A model generated the notes under the pieces. That model had not been told where the DNA came from. It did no database searches and saw nothing but the letters and a program-made list of their open reading frames with translations. A stretch of 64,000 bases of DNA, from the NCBI GenBank assembly GCA_902362375.1, contig CABIVS010000016.1, forward strand, positions 1 through 64,000. The letters are read 5' to 3'. Each line of letters begins with the position of its first letter. The first letter of the stretch is position 1. This DNA is from Bacteroidaceae bacterium (GTDB taxonomy: Bacteria; Bacteroidota; Bacteroidia; Bacteroidales; Bacteroidaceae). Positions 44,958 through 53,583 of this stretch are shown in pieces. The position numbers and the translations under genes are program-made.

Positions 44958-45776
44958 TTATTTAAACCTCTTCACATAATCTACAATCAGATAGCAAGCC
45001 GGACCGAGCACCTGACCATGATCGAATCCCTGCATTTCATACAACGTCACTTTTTTATTACCTATACTTTTCAGGACAGCTTCCAACAGTGCATTTTCTT
45101 CATATCTTGCCGCCATCTCCAGATGCTTGTCACCCGTTATCAGTACAAGAGGGGCTGTTTCCTTGCGGGCCTTATTTACCGGAGCATATTCATCAACCAC
45201 CGGAATACCGTTGGGCAAACCACGCTCCTTGCGAATAGTGAAATGTGTCACCGTCTGGCCACTGACCGGAAGATAAGCAGCTACGCTATCAGCATCTGCT
45301 CCGTATGCTGCCATATACTTTTTATCCATTGCCAGAATCAACGAAAGATAACCTCCCGCAGAATGACCGGAAACAAAAATTCGGCCCTTACGACCACCAT
45401 ACTTCTCGATGTTCTTGAAAACCCATGCCACAGCTTCAGCCGCATCCTCAATATAAGCCGGATTTTTCGCTTTCGGACTCAAACGATAATTTACCGCCAC
45501 TACTGCAAACCCTTGTTCTGTCAGTTCTTTGGGGATAAATTTATTTCCACCTTCCATACCACCGCCGTGAAACCAGACGATAGTTGAAAAACCCTTCTTA
45601 TTTTCGGGATAATAAATATCCAGTTTGCAACGTTCCAGTCGATAGGCATCCATTTCGGAACCAGAAACATAAGATATATCCTTGTCGGTGCGATAAACAG
45701 TTTGTGCTTGAGCAATGCAAGTACAAAGCAAAAAGAGAAGAAGGCAAATCTTTTTCATGACTTTATTTATTTTCAA
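44958..45776 (-). CDS. Secreted alpha/beta-hydrolase (esterase/lipase family)
   Basis: 272 residues; Met7 (45758) is the more likely start, giving a clean signal peptide (KKICLLLFLLCTCIAQAQ). The oxyanion motif HGGG (about 89-92), the nucleophile elbow GHSAGG and the late catalytic His in GFDHGQV identify the BD-FAE/lipase-like family, which removes acyl groups in the periplasm. It is followed 29 bp later by the cupin gene on the same strand. A link to the flanking PULs is possible, but there is no direct sign of one. Confidence 0.85.
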   Translation of the reverse strand: MKINKVMKKICLLLFLLCTCIAQAQTVYRTDKDISYVSGSEMDAYRLERCKLDIYYPENKKGFSTIVWFHGGGMEGGNKFIPKELTEQGFAVVAVNYRLSPKAKNPAYIEDAAEAVAWVFKNIEKYGGRKGRIFVSGHSAGGYLSLILAMDKKYMAAYGADADSVAAYLPVSGQTVTHFTIRKERGLPNGIPVVDEYAPVNKARKETAPLVLITGDKHLEMAARYEENALLEAVLKSIGNKKVTLYEMQGFDHGQVLGPACYLIVDYVKRFK

Positions 45777-45957
45777 TGATTCAGTATTACATTAACTATC
45801 AACCTAAGCAGTTCATTCTTTTTTCAGACAGGAACAAAGATAAGACCTTATTCCAAGAACATAAGTAAAAAAGACTAAAAAAAGAGCTCATACTATTGAT
45901 TGGGTAAAGTTCCAACTTGGACAAACGCTATTCAATTTACCACTTCGAAATGAAAAA

Positions 45958-46467
45958 TCACTTATTGATATTGTTTTTAACAATAACTTTAGCATTAATA
46001 ATATCACGCTTATCAATGTACAATTCAGGCTTCTCACCTGCGCTTTCCACCAAAGCTTCAATAGTGATATATTCATCCGGCAACCATTGTTTAAAATATA
46101 GGGCGTTATCTTTCAACTCGGCTATACTATTATCTGTTGCGGATATTTGAATAATCTGTTTTATATTTCTCGTATACAAAGGAAGTCCATGCCCTTTAGT
46201 CACCAAAGATGACTGGGCTCCCTCACCCACAATATTCTGATTTCCTGTATTTTTTAGCATATAACATATTCTCCAAAGATTTTCAATGGGCGTCGTATCT
46301 TCATACTTCACAAAAACTGCAAGGCCCGGAACATTCGGTCTTTGTGTCAATAACGTATTTTCCATACAGTAAATCGTCACTCTGGTTTTTCTTCTTGACA
46401 TGTGTGCCAAAAAGACTGTAAATAGTGCACTGATAATAGCACATATTATAGAATTTATAGTTCCCAT
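45958..46467 (-). CDS. Membrane-anchored protein cotranscribed with HsdM, unknown
   Basis: 169 residues with one N-terminal membrane helix (about 3-22, INSIICAIISALFTVFLAHM), then a beta-rich domain (TRVTIYCMENTLL..., LWRICYMLKNTGNQNIVGEGA, DEYITIEALVESAGEKPEL). No family recognised. It starts 7 bp after the HsdM stop, so it is surely in the same operon. A membrane-bound third component is not usual in type I modification operons, which makes it a candidate effector or regulator. Confidence 0.6.
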   Translation of the reverse strand: MGTINSIICAIISALFTVFLAHMSRRKTRVTIYCMENTLLTQRPNVPGLAVFVKYEDTTPIENLWRICYMLKNTGNQNIVGEGAQSSLVTKGHGLPLYTRNIKQIIQISATDNSIAELKDNALYFKQWLPDEYITIEALVESAGEKPELYIDKRDIINAKVIVKNNINK

Positions 46468-46474
46468 GGTATAT

Positions 46475-47959
46475 CTATTTTCTATTTGTTAGCCTGATTA
46501 ATTGCTGTGTACAATACTCTAACTGTTCATTGACAAACTCCAGTCTCTTCTCTAATTTTTCAATTCTTTGCAGAGTTGCTTCTACATCAACTTCCACTCT
46601 TTCAATCTTCTCCTCCACATATTTGACAGTCTGCCAATCATACTTATTGTTTCGAACCTCCTCCTGTGTAGCAATATAAGCCGGGCAACTATTTTCCTGC
46701 CAAACCTGTTCACCACTAAGAAAACCCTTGTAAGTGTTTAAAAGCTGTTCGACCATTGCATCCGAAAGTTTATAAATACCTTTATTCGAAATATATCCTT
46801 TACGCGCATCCATAAACAAAGTCTGCGTCATCTCCCTGTTTTTTCTGAAAACAAGAATAGCCGTAGAAATAGCCGTACCGTAAAACAGATTTTGCGGTAA
46901 CTCAATAACCGTTTCAAGCAAATTATGCTCAATAATCTGATGCCGTATCTTACTTTCACTGGTACGAAACAAAACCCCCGCCGGAACCACGACAACAGCC
47001 CGCCCATTAGGTTTCAAACTTGCCAGAATATGACTAATATATGCCCATGTAGCCTGACTTCTAGGAGGAATACCATATTGAAAGCGTTCATAACGATCAA
47101 ACTCAGCTTCCTCTATTGCCCATTTATCTGCAAATGGTGGTATAGAAACAACAATATCAAACTGCTTTAACCGGTCGCCATCCGTCAGTTTAGGATTACT
47201 AAGGCTATCTCCCCAAAAAAAAGTGGAATCTTTGAATCCATTCAACATCAGATTCATTTTTGTCAATGCATATTGATTCCAGTTTGCCTCTTGCCCGAAA
47301 ATACCAACTCCTCTGATTCCAACCCTTTTACCAACTTCAACTAGTAGAGTACCACTGCCGGATACCGGATCACACAAACTATTATTATCTTTATTATTAC
47401 CTATCAATTCCGCCACCAAACCAATAACCTCTTTAGGAGTAAGGACATTACTTATCTTCTTACCCGCCTCTTCGGCAAAAATGTACAATAACTGATTATA
47501 TAAAGCACCGATATCTATTAACTTACCGGCATCATCTGTTAATGTCAGTTTCTGAAACAGACGAAGAAGTTCATGCAATTTACCCAATCTCTCATTCGTA
47601 TCTCCCAATATATTACTTTCGAAGTTGATGGCTCTATTAATTTCATAACCTTCAATTACACGGCTGTTTGCTTGCTCTAATTCATAAAGAGCAACATTGA
47701 TCAACTTACCAAGCTCCGCCGAGCCAAGTTGTTTGTAAAGATAGTCAAAAGAACTACGTTCAGACACCAACAACCGGAGGAGAGGTTTATTCTCATCCGA
47801 TTGAAAAGAATCGTTTGATTTGTAGTACTCATTTGCAGATTTCAGAAATAGCAGAGCCAGTACATAATCCTTATACTGATTGACAGAAAGCGTTCCACCT
47901 AAAATTTGTTTCGCCTTACTCGCTATATAATATGCAATTTCTATCATAACATGTTTCAT
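46475..47959 (-). CDS. HsdM-like N6-adenine methyltransferase with altered catalytic motif
   Basis: 494 residues. The helical N-terminal domain, SAM motif I (DPVSGSGTLL, about 197-206), and the C-terminal DNA-binding part plus coiled coil match HsdM of type I systems. Motif IV should be NPPF/NPPY; here it reads SIPPF, with Ile273 (codon ATA) at the place of the catalytic Asn. Otherwise the frame is intact. The start overlaps the HsdS stop (ATGA). No HsdR is nearby. It may be an inactive methylase serving as a DNA-recognition partner, or active with altered chemistry. Confidence 0.85.
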   Translation of the reverse strand: MKHVMIEIAYYIASKAKQILGGTLSVNQYKDYVLALLFLKSANEYYKSNDSFQSDENKPLLRLLVSERSSFDYLYKQLGSAELGKLINVALYELEQANSRVIEGYEINRAINFESNILGDTNERLGKLHELLRLFQKLTLTDDAGKLIDIGALYNQLLYIFAEEAGKKISNVLTPKEVIGLVAELIGNNKDNNSLCDPVSGSGTLLVEVGKRVGIRGVGIFGQEANWNQYALTKMNLMLNGFKDSTFFWGDSLSNPKLTDGDRLKQFDIVVSIPPFADKWAIEEAEFDRYERFQYGIPPRSQATWAYISHILASLKPNGRAVVVVPAGVLFRTSESKIRHQIIEHNLLETVIELPQNLFYGTAISTAILVFRKNREMTQTLFMDARKGYISNKGIYKLSDAMVEQLLNTYKGFLSGEQVWQENSCPAYIATQEEVRNNKYDWQTVKYVEEKIERVEVDVEATLQRIEKLEKRLEFVNEQLEYCTQQLIRLTNRK

Positions 47960-48531
47960 TTTAAAGAATCCATCAACAACTGTTCCTGCAAACTCCGTTT
48001 TAGTTCATTGATTTCACTGTAAATACTTTCCCCCTCTCTTCTCAATTGATCCATCTGTACAATAAGCTGTTGTGTCTGCATAGAAGGTATGCCGATCTGA
48101 AGATCACTTAGTACCGATTGGGGAATTACCTGAATTCCTGTACCTACCGATGAGTTTTTCAATTTATTAAGAACAGATGGGGTATTGAGAAAACAGCAAA
48201 GAAATTCTGGTAGTATATCTTTTGATATAATACGTATAATAATGAATGACGAAGAAGCTACCATCTTTTCCACTAACCCATCATACAAAAAACAATAATT
48301 AGAGGCTCCTTTAGCCGCAAATAATAAATCATTTTTCCGTAACCAGTATTGATCACCAATCCCTCTATCCTCCACTGTAGTGATCCGACTGTAATCAGGT
48401 TTACTCCCCGGATTAATATCCTTAACCTGCAAATACTTTATATTACCTGCCGGATCACTTTTCATATATATGCCAGATTGCATAATGGCAATATCACTTA
48501 TTCTCTTTATATCCTTTGATTTTCTATCCAT
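47956..48531 (-). CDS. HsdS-type half specificity subunit
   Basis: 191 residues, one target-recognition domain (YLQVKDINPGSKPDYSRI, then QYWLRKNDLLFAAKGASNYCFLYDG) and one terminal helix (QQLIVQMDQLRREGESIYSEINELKRSLQEQL). Normal HsdS proteins have two such halves (about 400 residues), so this would act as a dimer and read a symmetric site. It precedes hsdM, opposite to the common M-S order. A TATATTTG box lies 77 bp upstream. Confidence 0.85.
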   Translation of the reverse strand: MDRKSKDIKRISDIAIMQSGIYMKSDPAGNIKYLQVKDINPGSKPDYSRITTVEDRGIGDQYWLRKNDLLFAAKGASNYCFLYDGLVEKMVASSSFIIIRIISKDILPEFLCCFLNTPSVLNKLKNSSVGTGIQVIPQSVLSDLQIGIPSMQTQQLIVQMDQLRREGESIYSEINELKRSLQEQLLMDSLK

Positions 48532-48539
48532 ACAATACA

Positions 48540-48725
48540 GTCCCTACTTAAACACACTATTCTAAAAAGTTAAAGAATAAATTTCAGTTATCAATTCAAT
48601 TACACTGCAAATATATCACTCTTTTTGATATATCAATGCAATATGAGGAAAATAAAAACACAAAAAATGAAAATTACTTTTATAACTTCTTCTAATTAAA
48701 AACAAAATAAAGTAGGGACCCTACT
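48540..48725. promoter_or_regulatory. Control region of the HsdS-HsdM operon
   Basis: The minus-strand -7 box TATATTTG lies at 48615-48608. GTCCCTACTT (48540-48549) and its inverse AAGTAGGGAC (48710-48719) flank it, and the right one is part of a 15-bp palindrome AGTAGGGACCCTACT (48711-48725). These could bind a regulator that loops the promoter. Confidence 0.5.
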
Positions 48726-49433
48726 AAATAAGAATAAGTAAATATTAACCGGAAAGATATAGTTGCATCTCATCCATACTCACATATAAGCACCCGCTGT
48801 CTATAGCCGAACATTCAGTACCGAACGCCCCTCCATCAATAAGTGTCTTTTAAATAATTATACACTTGATAATATATACTTTCAATGTTCTATTTTTAAT
48901 ATTCTGTAGGGAAATAGCTAATTAGAAAATAATGAACCAGAAAATAAACTGCATAAATAAATGCATGAGTATACAGAAAGATGCCTAATATTGCATAAAG
49001 GCAAACAGAATATGCATCTTTCTCTATTTAGAAACCGTTCATTGCTTTAAAACCAATGAAGTGTTCCTCGGTGTGCATCGACTTGTTCTTCACCGAGGAA
49101 GCTATCGCTCCTCGGTGAAGAAGATAAAAATGGACTATTAAGAAGCATTTTTTCTCTAGTTTAACATAATATATCGGAAAGGAAAAAACAATAAAATGAT
49201 TAGTTATTCGGGCATCTACTCGCCAAATAACAAAAATAATCAAAAATCTACCGCAGCTCAATTGGTATATTTTCGAAACAGCAGAAATAAAAAATCGTGT
49301 AATTACAAATGCTGGACATTTTCCGGCTTTTCTTTACCAAACTGCAATTCACGTACTTCTCCAATGATTAAATATTCCTTTTTTAAGAATCATCATTTTT
49401 TAAGAAGGCTACTGATTTCTTCAAAAGGCTCTT
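48726..49433. other. AT-rich gene-free stretch with competing hairpins
   Basis: No gene was found. TTCCTCGGTG (49064-49073) can pair with CACCGAGGAA (49091-49100), while TTCTTCACCGAGGA (49086-49099) pairs perfectly with TCCTCGGTGAAGAA (49109-49122). The middle segment can thus pair with either side, as in attenuators or tandem repeat remnants. Confidence 0.6.
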
Positions 49434-50756
49434 TCAACTTTTATCCTTCAATAGCTCTTTTGTCTTATCCGCCAAAAACAGAGGGATATTAATCAAATTA
49501 CCATCTTGTTTCAAATTCAGCATTGAATACCGGATCCGGCAAGCAGGCTGGAAAAGCTTCTCATACTGAACCAGACTTTTACCTGTTATACTCTGGTCAG
49601 CTTTCACTTCTATCGGATAAATATGATTATCGTATTGAAGCAGAAAATCCACTTCAGCCTTATTGCCGGAAGTCCAATACCGAAAAGATGCCTGGAACTG
49701 CGCTGTAAGACTCTGCAACACATAATTCTCTGCCAAAGCTCCCTTATATTCCATATACCCGGGAGTAGACAGAAGCAAAACACTTGCATCCAGCTCCGAC
49801 AACTGCCTTAACAGTCCTACATCTAATGCGTAAAGTTTAAATGTACTCAAATCATCATATGCTTTCAATGGTAATTTGGGTGATTTGCTCAATACAACTT
49901 TGTTGATAAGTCCCGCCTGCTCCAACCACAAAATAGCATCTTCATACTCACGAGCACGGGCGCCGGGACGTACCAACTGATAAACAAACTTACGGTTCTC
50001 CTTCGCCAATTGTGAAGGCAGGGAATTCCATACATAATTAATGCGGGGAGCCAATGCCGATGTAGTATGTTTTACAAAATCCAGTGCATAGTCATTCAAG
50101 ATATCCCGAAGTGCCGAATCCACCTTTTCCATATCATTGAAGTCAATCATCAGAGTAGCAGGTTCGGGCATACCACCACAAATGGAATAGGCAACAAATG
50201 ATTCACGCAACTTATCGAAAAATATTTGAGGAAGAGGAACTATTTCCTTAATAGAACGCATATACTCATACATATTCAAATCTTTTGTCTTCAGAAATTC
50301 CGTAAAAGTAAGCGGATACATGGACAGATGATTCACCTTTCCCACCGGAAAGGAATTGCCAATATGATTCAAATAAATACCTAATAAAGAACCTGCACAA
50401 GCTACCGCATATTCGGGAGCTTCCTCACAAAAATATTTCAGTGCGTTCAGTGCTTCATTACATTCCTGAATCTCATCCAATATGAGTAAAGTCGTTTGAG
50501 GATTGATTTTCTTTCCATGCAAGAAAGACAATTGCTGAATAATCCGCCTAGGGTCTTTGGTCGTTTTAAAGATATCGCAAAGCCCGCTTTCATCCTTATC
50601 CAAACTAAAATAGGCGACATCCTCGAAATATTCCTTCCCGAAATATTTCAAAGCCCATGTCTTTCCTACTTGACGAGCCCCGTGAATAACGAGCGGTTTC
50701 CTGTTCACGTCCATTTTCCATGCTGCCAATTGCCTGAGAATATCTCTTTCGAACAT
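49434..50756 (-). CDS. AAA-type ATPase with DUF4143 domain
   Basis: 440 residues. Walker A GARQVGKT (about 25-32), Walker B LLILDEIQ (about 92-99), the sensor region ACAGSLLG, and a C-terminal DUF4143 domain with the nuclease-like pattern WTSGNKAEVDFLLQYDNHIYPIEVK (about 365-390). This family is common in Bacteroides, often in many genomic copies; function is unknown, with a DNA-related or toxin-related role proposed. A 14-bp palindrome 18-53 bp before the start suggests autoregulation. Confidence 0.9.
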   Translation of the reverse strand: MFERDILRQLAAWKMDVNRKPLVIHGARQVGKTWALKYFGKEYFEDVAYFSLDKDESGLCDIFKTTKDPRRIIQQLSFLHGKKINPQTTLLILDEIQECNEALNALKYFCEEAPEYAVACAGSLLGIYLNHIGNSFPVGKVNHLSMYPLTFTEFLKTKDLNMYEYMRSIKEIVPLPQIFFDKLRESFVAYSICGGMPEPATLMIDFNDMEKVDSALRDILNDYALDFVKHTTSALAPRINYVWNSLPSQLAKENRKFVYQLVRPGARAREYEDAILWLEQAGLINKVVLSKSPKLPLKAYDDLSTFKLYALDVGLLRQLSELDASVLLLSTPGYMEYKGALAENYVLQSLTAQFQASFRYWTSGNKAEVDFLLQYDNHIYPIEVKADQSITGKSLVQYEKLFQPACRIRYSMLNLKQDGNLINIPLFLADKTKELLKDKS

Positions 50757-50773
50757 AATGAATCACATTTTTG

Positions 50774-50809
50774 ATATCAGAAATGTGATAATTTACACAT
50801 TTCTGATAT
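50774..50809 (-). promoter_or_regulatory. 14-bp palindromic operator upstream of the DUF4143 ATPase
   Basis: ATATCAGAAATGTG (50774-50787) and CACATTTCTGATAT (50796-50809) are exact inverses around an 8-bp AT loop. A second, overlapping 8-bp pair (TCACATTT 50763-50770 with AAATGTGA 50781-50788) makes three alternating half-sites upstream of the ATG at 50756. Confidence 0.6.
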
Positions 50810-50892
50810 GAGTTTCGTGCGAATATACACATTATCCACATAAAACGAAAGAAAAGTTCTGAATAATAGCTTACCAACAGCTCACTGCTTAG

Positions 50893-53397
50893 TTAAAGAG
50901 CAATCATAATCTGCTCATCAATACCCTTATCAGGTATTCGCACACTACATACACCGGTTTCTTTATCCCAATTCCATAATACAGATTCCGTATCATTCTC
51001 TAAATTTTCTTCCAAGCGTTCCGGTTTTACCTTTTTTATCTTCTTTCCTTTAACAGTTACCTCTTTCGGAGCTTTCGCAGAATAAATACGGAATAATAGA
51101 TTTCTCGGACCAGGGACAGTGTAACCTTTTCCTTCACGGGCAGAGACAGTCAATTCATATCCATTCGCCAAAGTATTACAAACAATCGGCGTTTTGACAA
51201 ATTCATCACGCTGATATCCTAAGTCTTCCCCTTCATCCTCGTAGAGAGTAAAAATAGCCTGTGCACCTTCCTGTGCGGGAAAGACTTCAAAAGTAAGTGG
51301 ATATACCGGTTTCTCATAAGTGTAGTTCATCACCGGCATGGTGGGGATGATAGAACCTTGCTTCACAAACATAGGAACAGAAGACAAGGGAGCATCAACC
51401 GTAGTCCACTGCTCTCCGGTATAGACTGTCCGCTTGTTGTTGTAGTCTATCCATGTACCTTCGGGAAGATACACGTTCTTTGTGCGGGCACCTTTCTTCA
51501 CCACAGGGGCTACTAGTAATTCACGACCGAACATAAATTGAGCATCCGTAGAAAAAGTTTCCATATCCATTGGATATTCGAGAAACAGAGGGCGCATGAT
51601 AGGCAATCCTGTATCATAAGCTTCACGGGCATAAGTATAGATATAGGGTAATAAACGATATTTCAACTCGATAGCTGCCTTTGCGTTCTTTTCTGCTTCG
51701 GGACCGAAAAGCCACGGTTCCACCGGATTATCTCCCTCGTGGTGAATACGGCTCAAAGGATTGAATGCCCCGAACTGTATCCAACGGGTATAGAGTTCCG
51801 CCATAGCCGGATAATCCTCAATATCTCCACAGTAACCGGTAATATCACAGGAAGAAAACGGTATCAATCCTAATCCGGCGGAAAGCATTACAGGAATCTG
51901 ATTGGCTAACTGTCCCCAACCTTGCAGTACATCGTCTCCGTTCCCGCTATCACCCGTCCAGCCGAACGTATAACGTTGCAGCCCTGCATAAGCAGCACGA
52001 GTCATTTGGAACACACGACGGTCCGGATTCCTCTTTTCAAATTGTTCTTTCACCACTTTATCCCAAGTCAATCCATAGACATTATGGATTTCATCGTGCA
52101 TACCCAGATGGTGTTTCATGACGAGACGTTCCGTCTGCTCTTCGTTACTCCAGGCAGGTTCGCCCATGTCCGTCCAGAAGCCGGAGATACCGTCGTCAAT
52201 CGGTTTCTGCTGATAGGTTCCCCACCAGTCGGCTACGGCAGGCAGGGTGAAATCCACTACTCCACAGTTGCCACCCCAAGGCCAGGGCATATCGTAGCTT
52301 TTGCCGTTCGTACTGTCCTTTACAAAATAACCCAAACGATCTGCTTCTTCCCATTGCTTTTTGTTGGCTTGTGCAATTACCGGATCTTGAGATACAACTA
52401 CCTTAAAACCCATCCCTTTCAAATCCGAAAGCATCTTCTTCGGGTTCTCATAGTTTCCCTTGCGCCACTCGAAATCCTGCAAGTATTCCGTCCAGCCGAT
52501 GTCCTGATAGATAATATCACAGGGGATTCCACGTTTCCGGTAACCCTCGGCTATTTCGCGGCTTAGCTTTTCGCTTGTCAGCAGACCACGGCATTGAGCA
52601 AAGCCCAGCGCCCATTTCGGAGGCATGATCGGTTTACCCGTCAGTCCGACGTATTGGCTGATAATCTCCTTATAGTCCTTGCCGAAGATAAAATAGTAGA
52701 TCATTTCACCGTTCGGAGCTTCAAAGCTGTAATAGTCACGACTTTCCGTACCGAACTTAAATTCCGTTTTGTACGTATTATCAAGAAAAATACCATACCG
52801 ATAGCTGCTCATAAAGAAAGGAATACTCTTGTAGAGCGGATCTTCCACTATACTGTAACAGGGCTTGTCACTGTTCCACATCTTATAAGATTCGCCACGA
52901 CGGTCCATCTTTCCTGTCTTTTCTCCCAGTCCGAAGAAATGCTCGTCACGACGAAGCACTTTATATTCCATCTTCTTTGTTCCTTCACTCACATGCCCCT
53001 TGTCAGCATAATCACTAAACAGGAGTTTCTGATACTTATCAAATATCTGAAGACTCAACGGAGACTTATTTACCCGAATACGCAATTTCGGAGTAAAGAT
53101 CTCGTAACAGGCTGCCTGTTCGTCCACATGGACGGTCCCTACATTTTCCAACTCTTCATTAATTACCGCGAAAGAGGCATTTTTTCGTTGCAGCTGTCCA
53201 TCGGGCGAAAACCAAACTTTGACTACCGAAGGGCTACAAAGCTGTAGCTGCAACGCAGCACTGTCCGTCAGGTGAAAAGTCACCTGACGGCCTTGTTGTG
53301 TAAAAGAAGTGCATGTGCGCGCTGCACTTTCCGCCCACACCAATGTCGGGAATACCAAACACAACGCCCATACCCAGAATTTATATCTCATCTTCAT
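50893..53397 (-). CDS. GH31 alpha-glucosidase (dextran locus)
   Basis: About 834 residues from the ATG at 53397, chosen because it begins a proper signal peptide (MKMRYKFWVWALCLVFPTLVWA) while the longer frame to 53439 lacks one. GH31 features: galactose-mutarotase-like N-domain, barrel with nucleophile in GFWTDMGEP (about 407), acid/base in WTGDSGNGDDVLQGW (about 483), C-terminal beta-sandwich domains. It releases glucose from isomalto-oligosaccharides made by GH66. It corresponds in position to BT3086 of B. thetaiotaomicron. Confidence 0.93.
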   Translation of the reverse strand: MKMRYKFWVWALCLVFPTLVWAESAARTCTSFTQQGRQVTFHLTDSAALQLQLCSPSVVKVWFSPDGQLQRKNASFAVINEELENVGTVHVDEQAACYEIFTPKLRIRVNKSPLSLQIFDKYQKLLFSDYADKGHVSEGTKKMEYKVLRRDEHFFGLGEKTGKMDRRGESYKMWNSDKPCYSIVEDPLYKSIPFFMSSYRYGIFLDNTYKTEFKFGTESRDYYSFEAPNGEMIYYFIFGKDYKEIISQYVGLTGKPIMPPKWALGFAQCRGLLTSEKLSREIAEGYRKRGIPCDIIYQDIGWTEYLQDFEWRKGNYENPKKMLSDLKGMGFKVVVSQDPVIAQANKKQWEEADRLGYFVKDSTNGKSYDMPWPWGGNCGVVDFTLPAVADWWGTYQQKPIDDGISGFWTDMGEPAWSNEEQTERLVMKHHLGMHDEIHNVYGLTWDKVVKEQFEKRNPDRRVFQMTRAAYAGLQRYTFGWTGDSGNGDDVLQGWGQLANQIPVMLSAGLGLIPFSSCDITGYCGDIEDYPAMAELYTRWIQFGAFNPLSRIHHEGDNPVEPWLFGPEAEKNAKAAIELKYRLLPYIYTYAREAYDTGLPIMRPLFLEYPMDMETFSTDAQFMFGRELLVAPVVKKGARTKNVYLPEGTWIDYNNKRTVYTGEQWTTVDAPLSSVPMFVKQGSIIPTMPVMNYTYEKPVYPLTFEVFPAQEGAQAIFTLYEDEGEDLGYQRDEFVKTPIVCNTLANGYELTVSAREGKGYTVPGPRNLLFRIYSAKAPKEVTVKGKKIKKVKPERLEENLENDTESVLWNWDKETGVCSVRIPDKGIDEQIMIAL

Positions 53398-53460
53398 ACT
53401 TATCATTTTAGTTATTCTATCTACAGCCGCTTCATGCATTATTGCTCATATAGTAAATTA

Positions 53461-53542
53461 AGGCACGGATTACACGGATTAACGCTGTTGTTTTACATAC
53501 TCCATCATTCTAAAAACCGTGAAATCCGTGTAATCCGTGCCT
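53461..53542. repeat. Dispersed hairpin repeat (82 bp)
   Basis: A perfect 20-bp inverted repeat around 42 bp. Arms and the AAAACCGTGA stretch equal the copy at 33496-33579. It lies between the GH31 start and the GH66 stop, within the PUL. Confidence 0.85.
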
Positions 53543-53583
53543 AATAATATAAGATTAGTTTGCTAGAAGACTTACAATCATTT

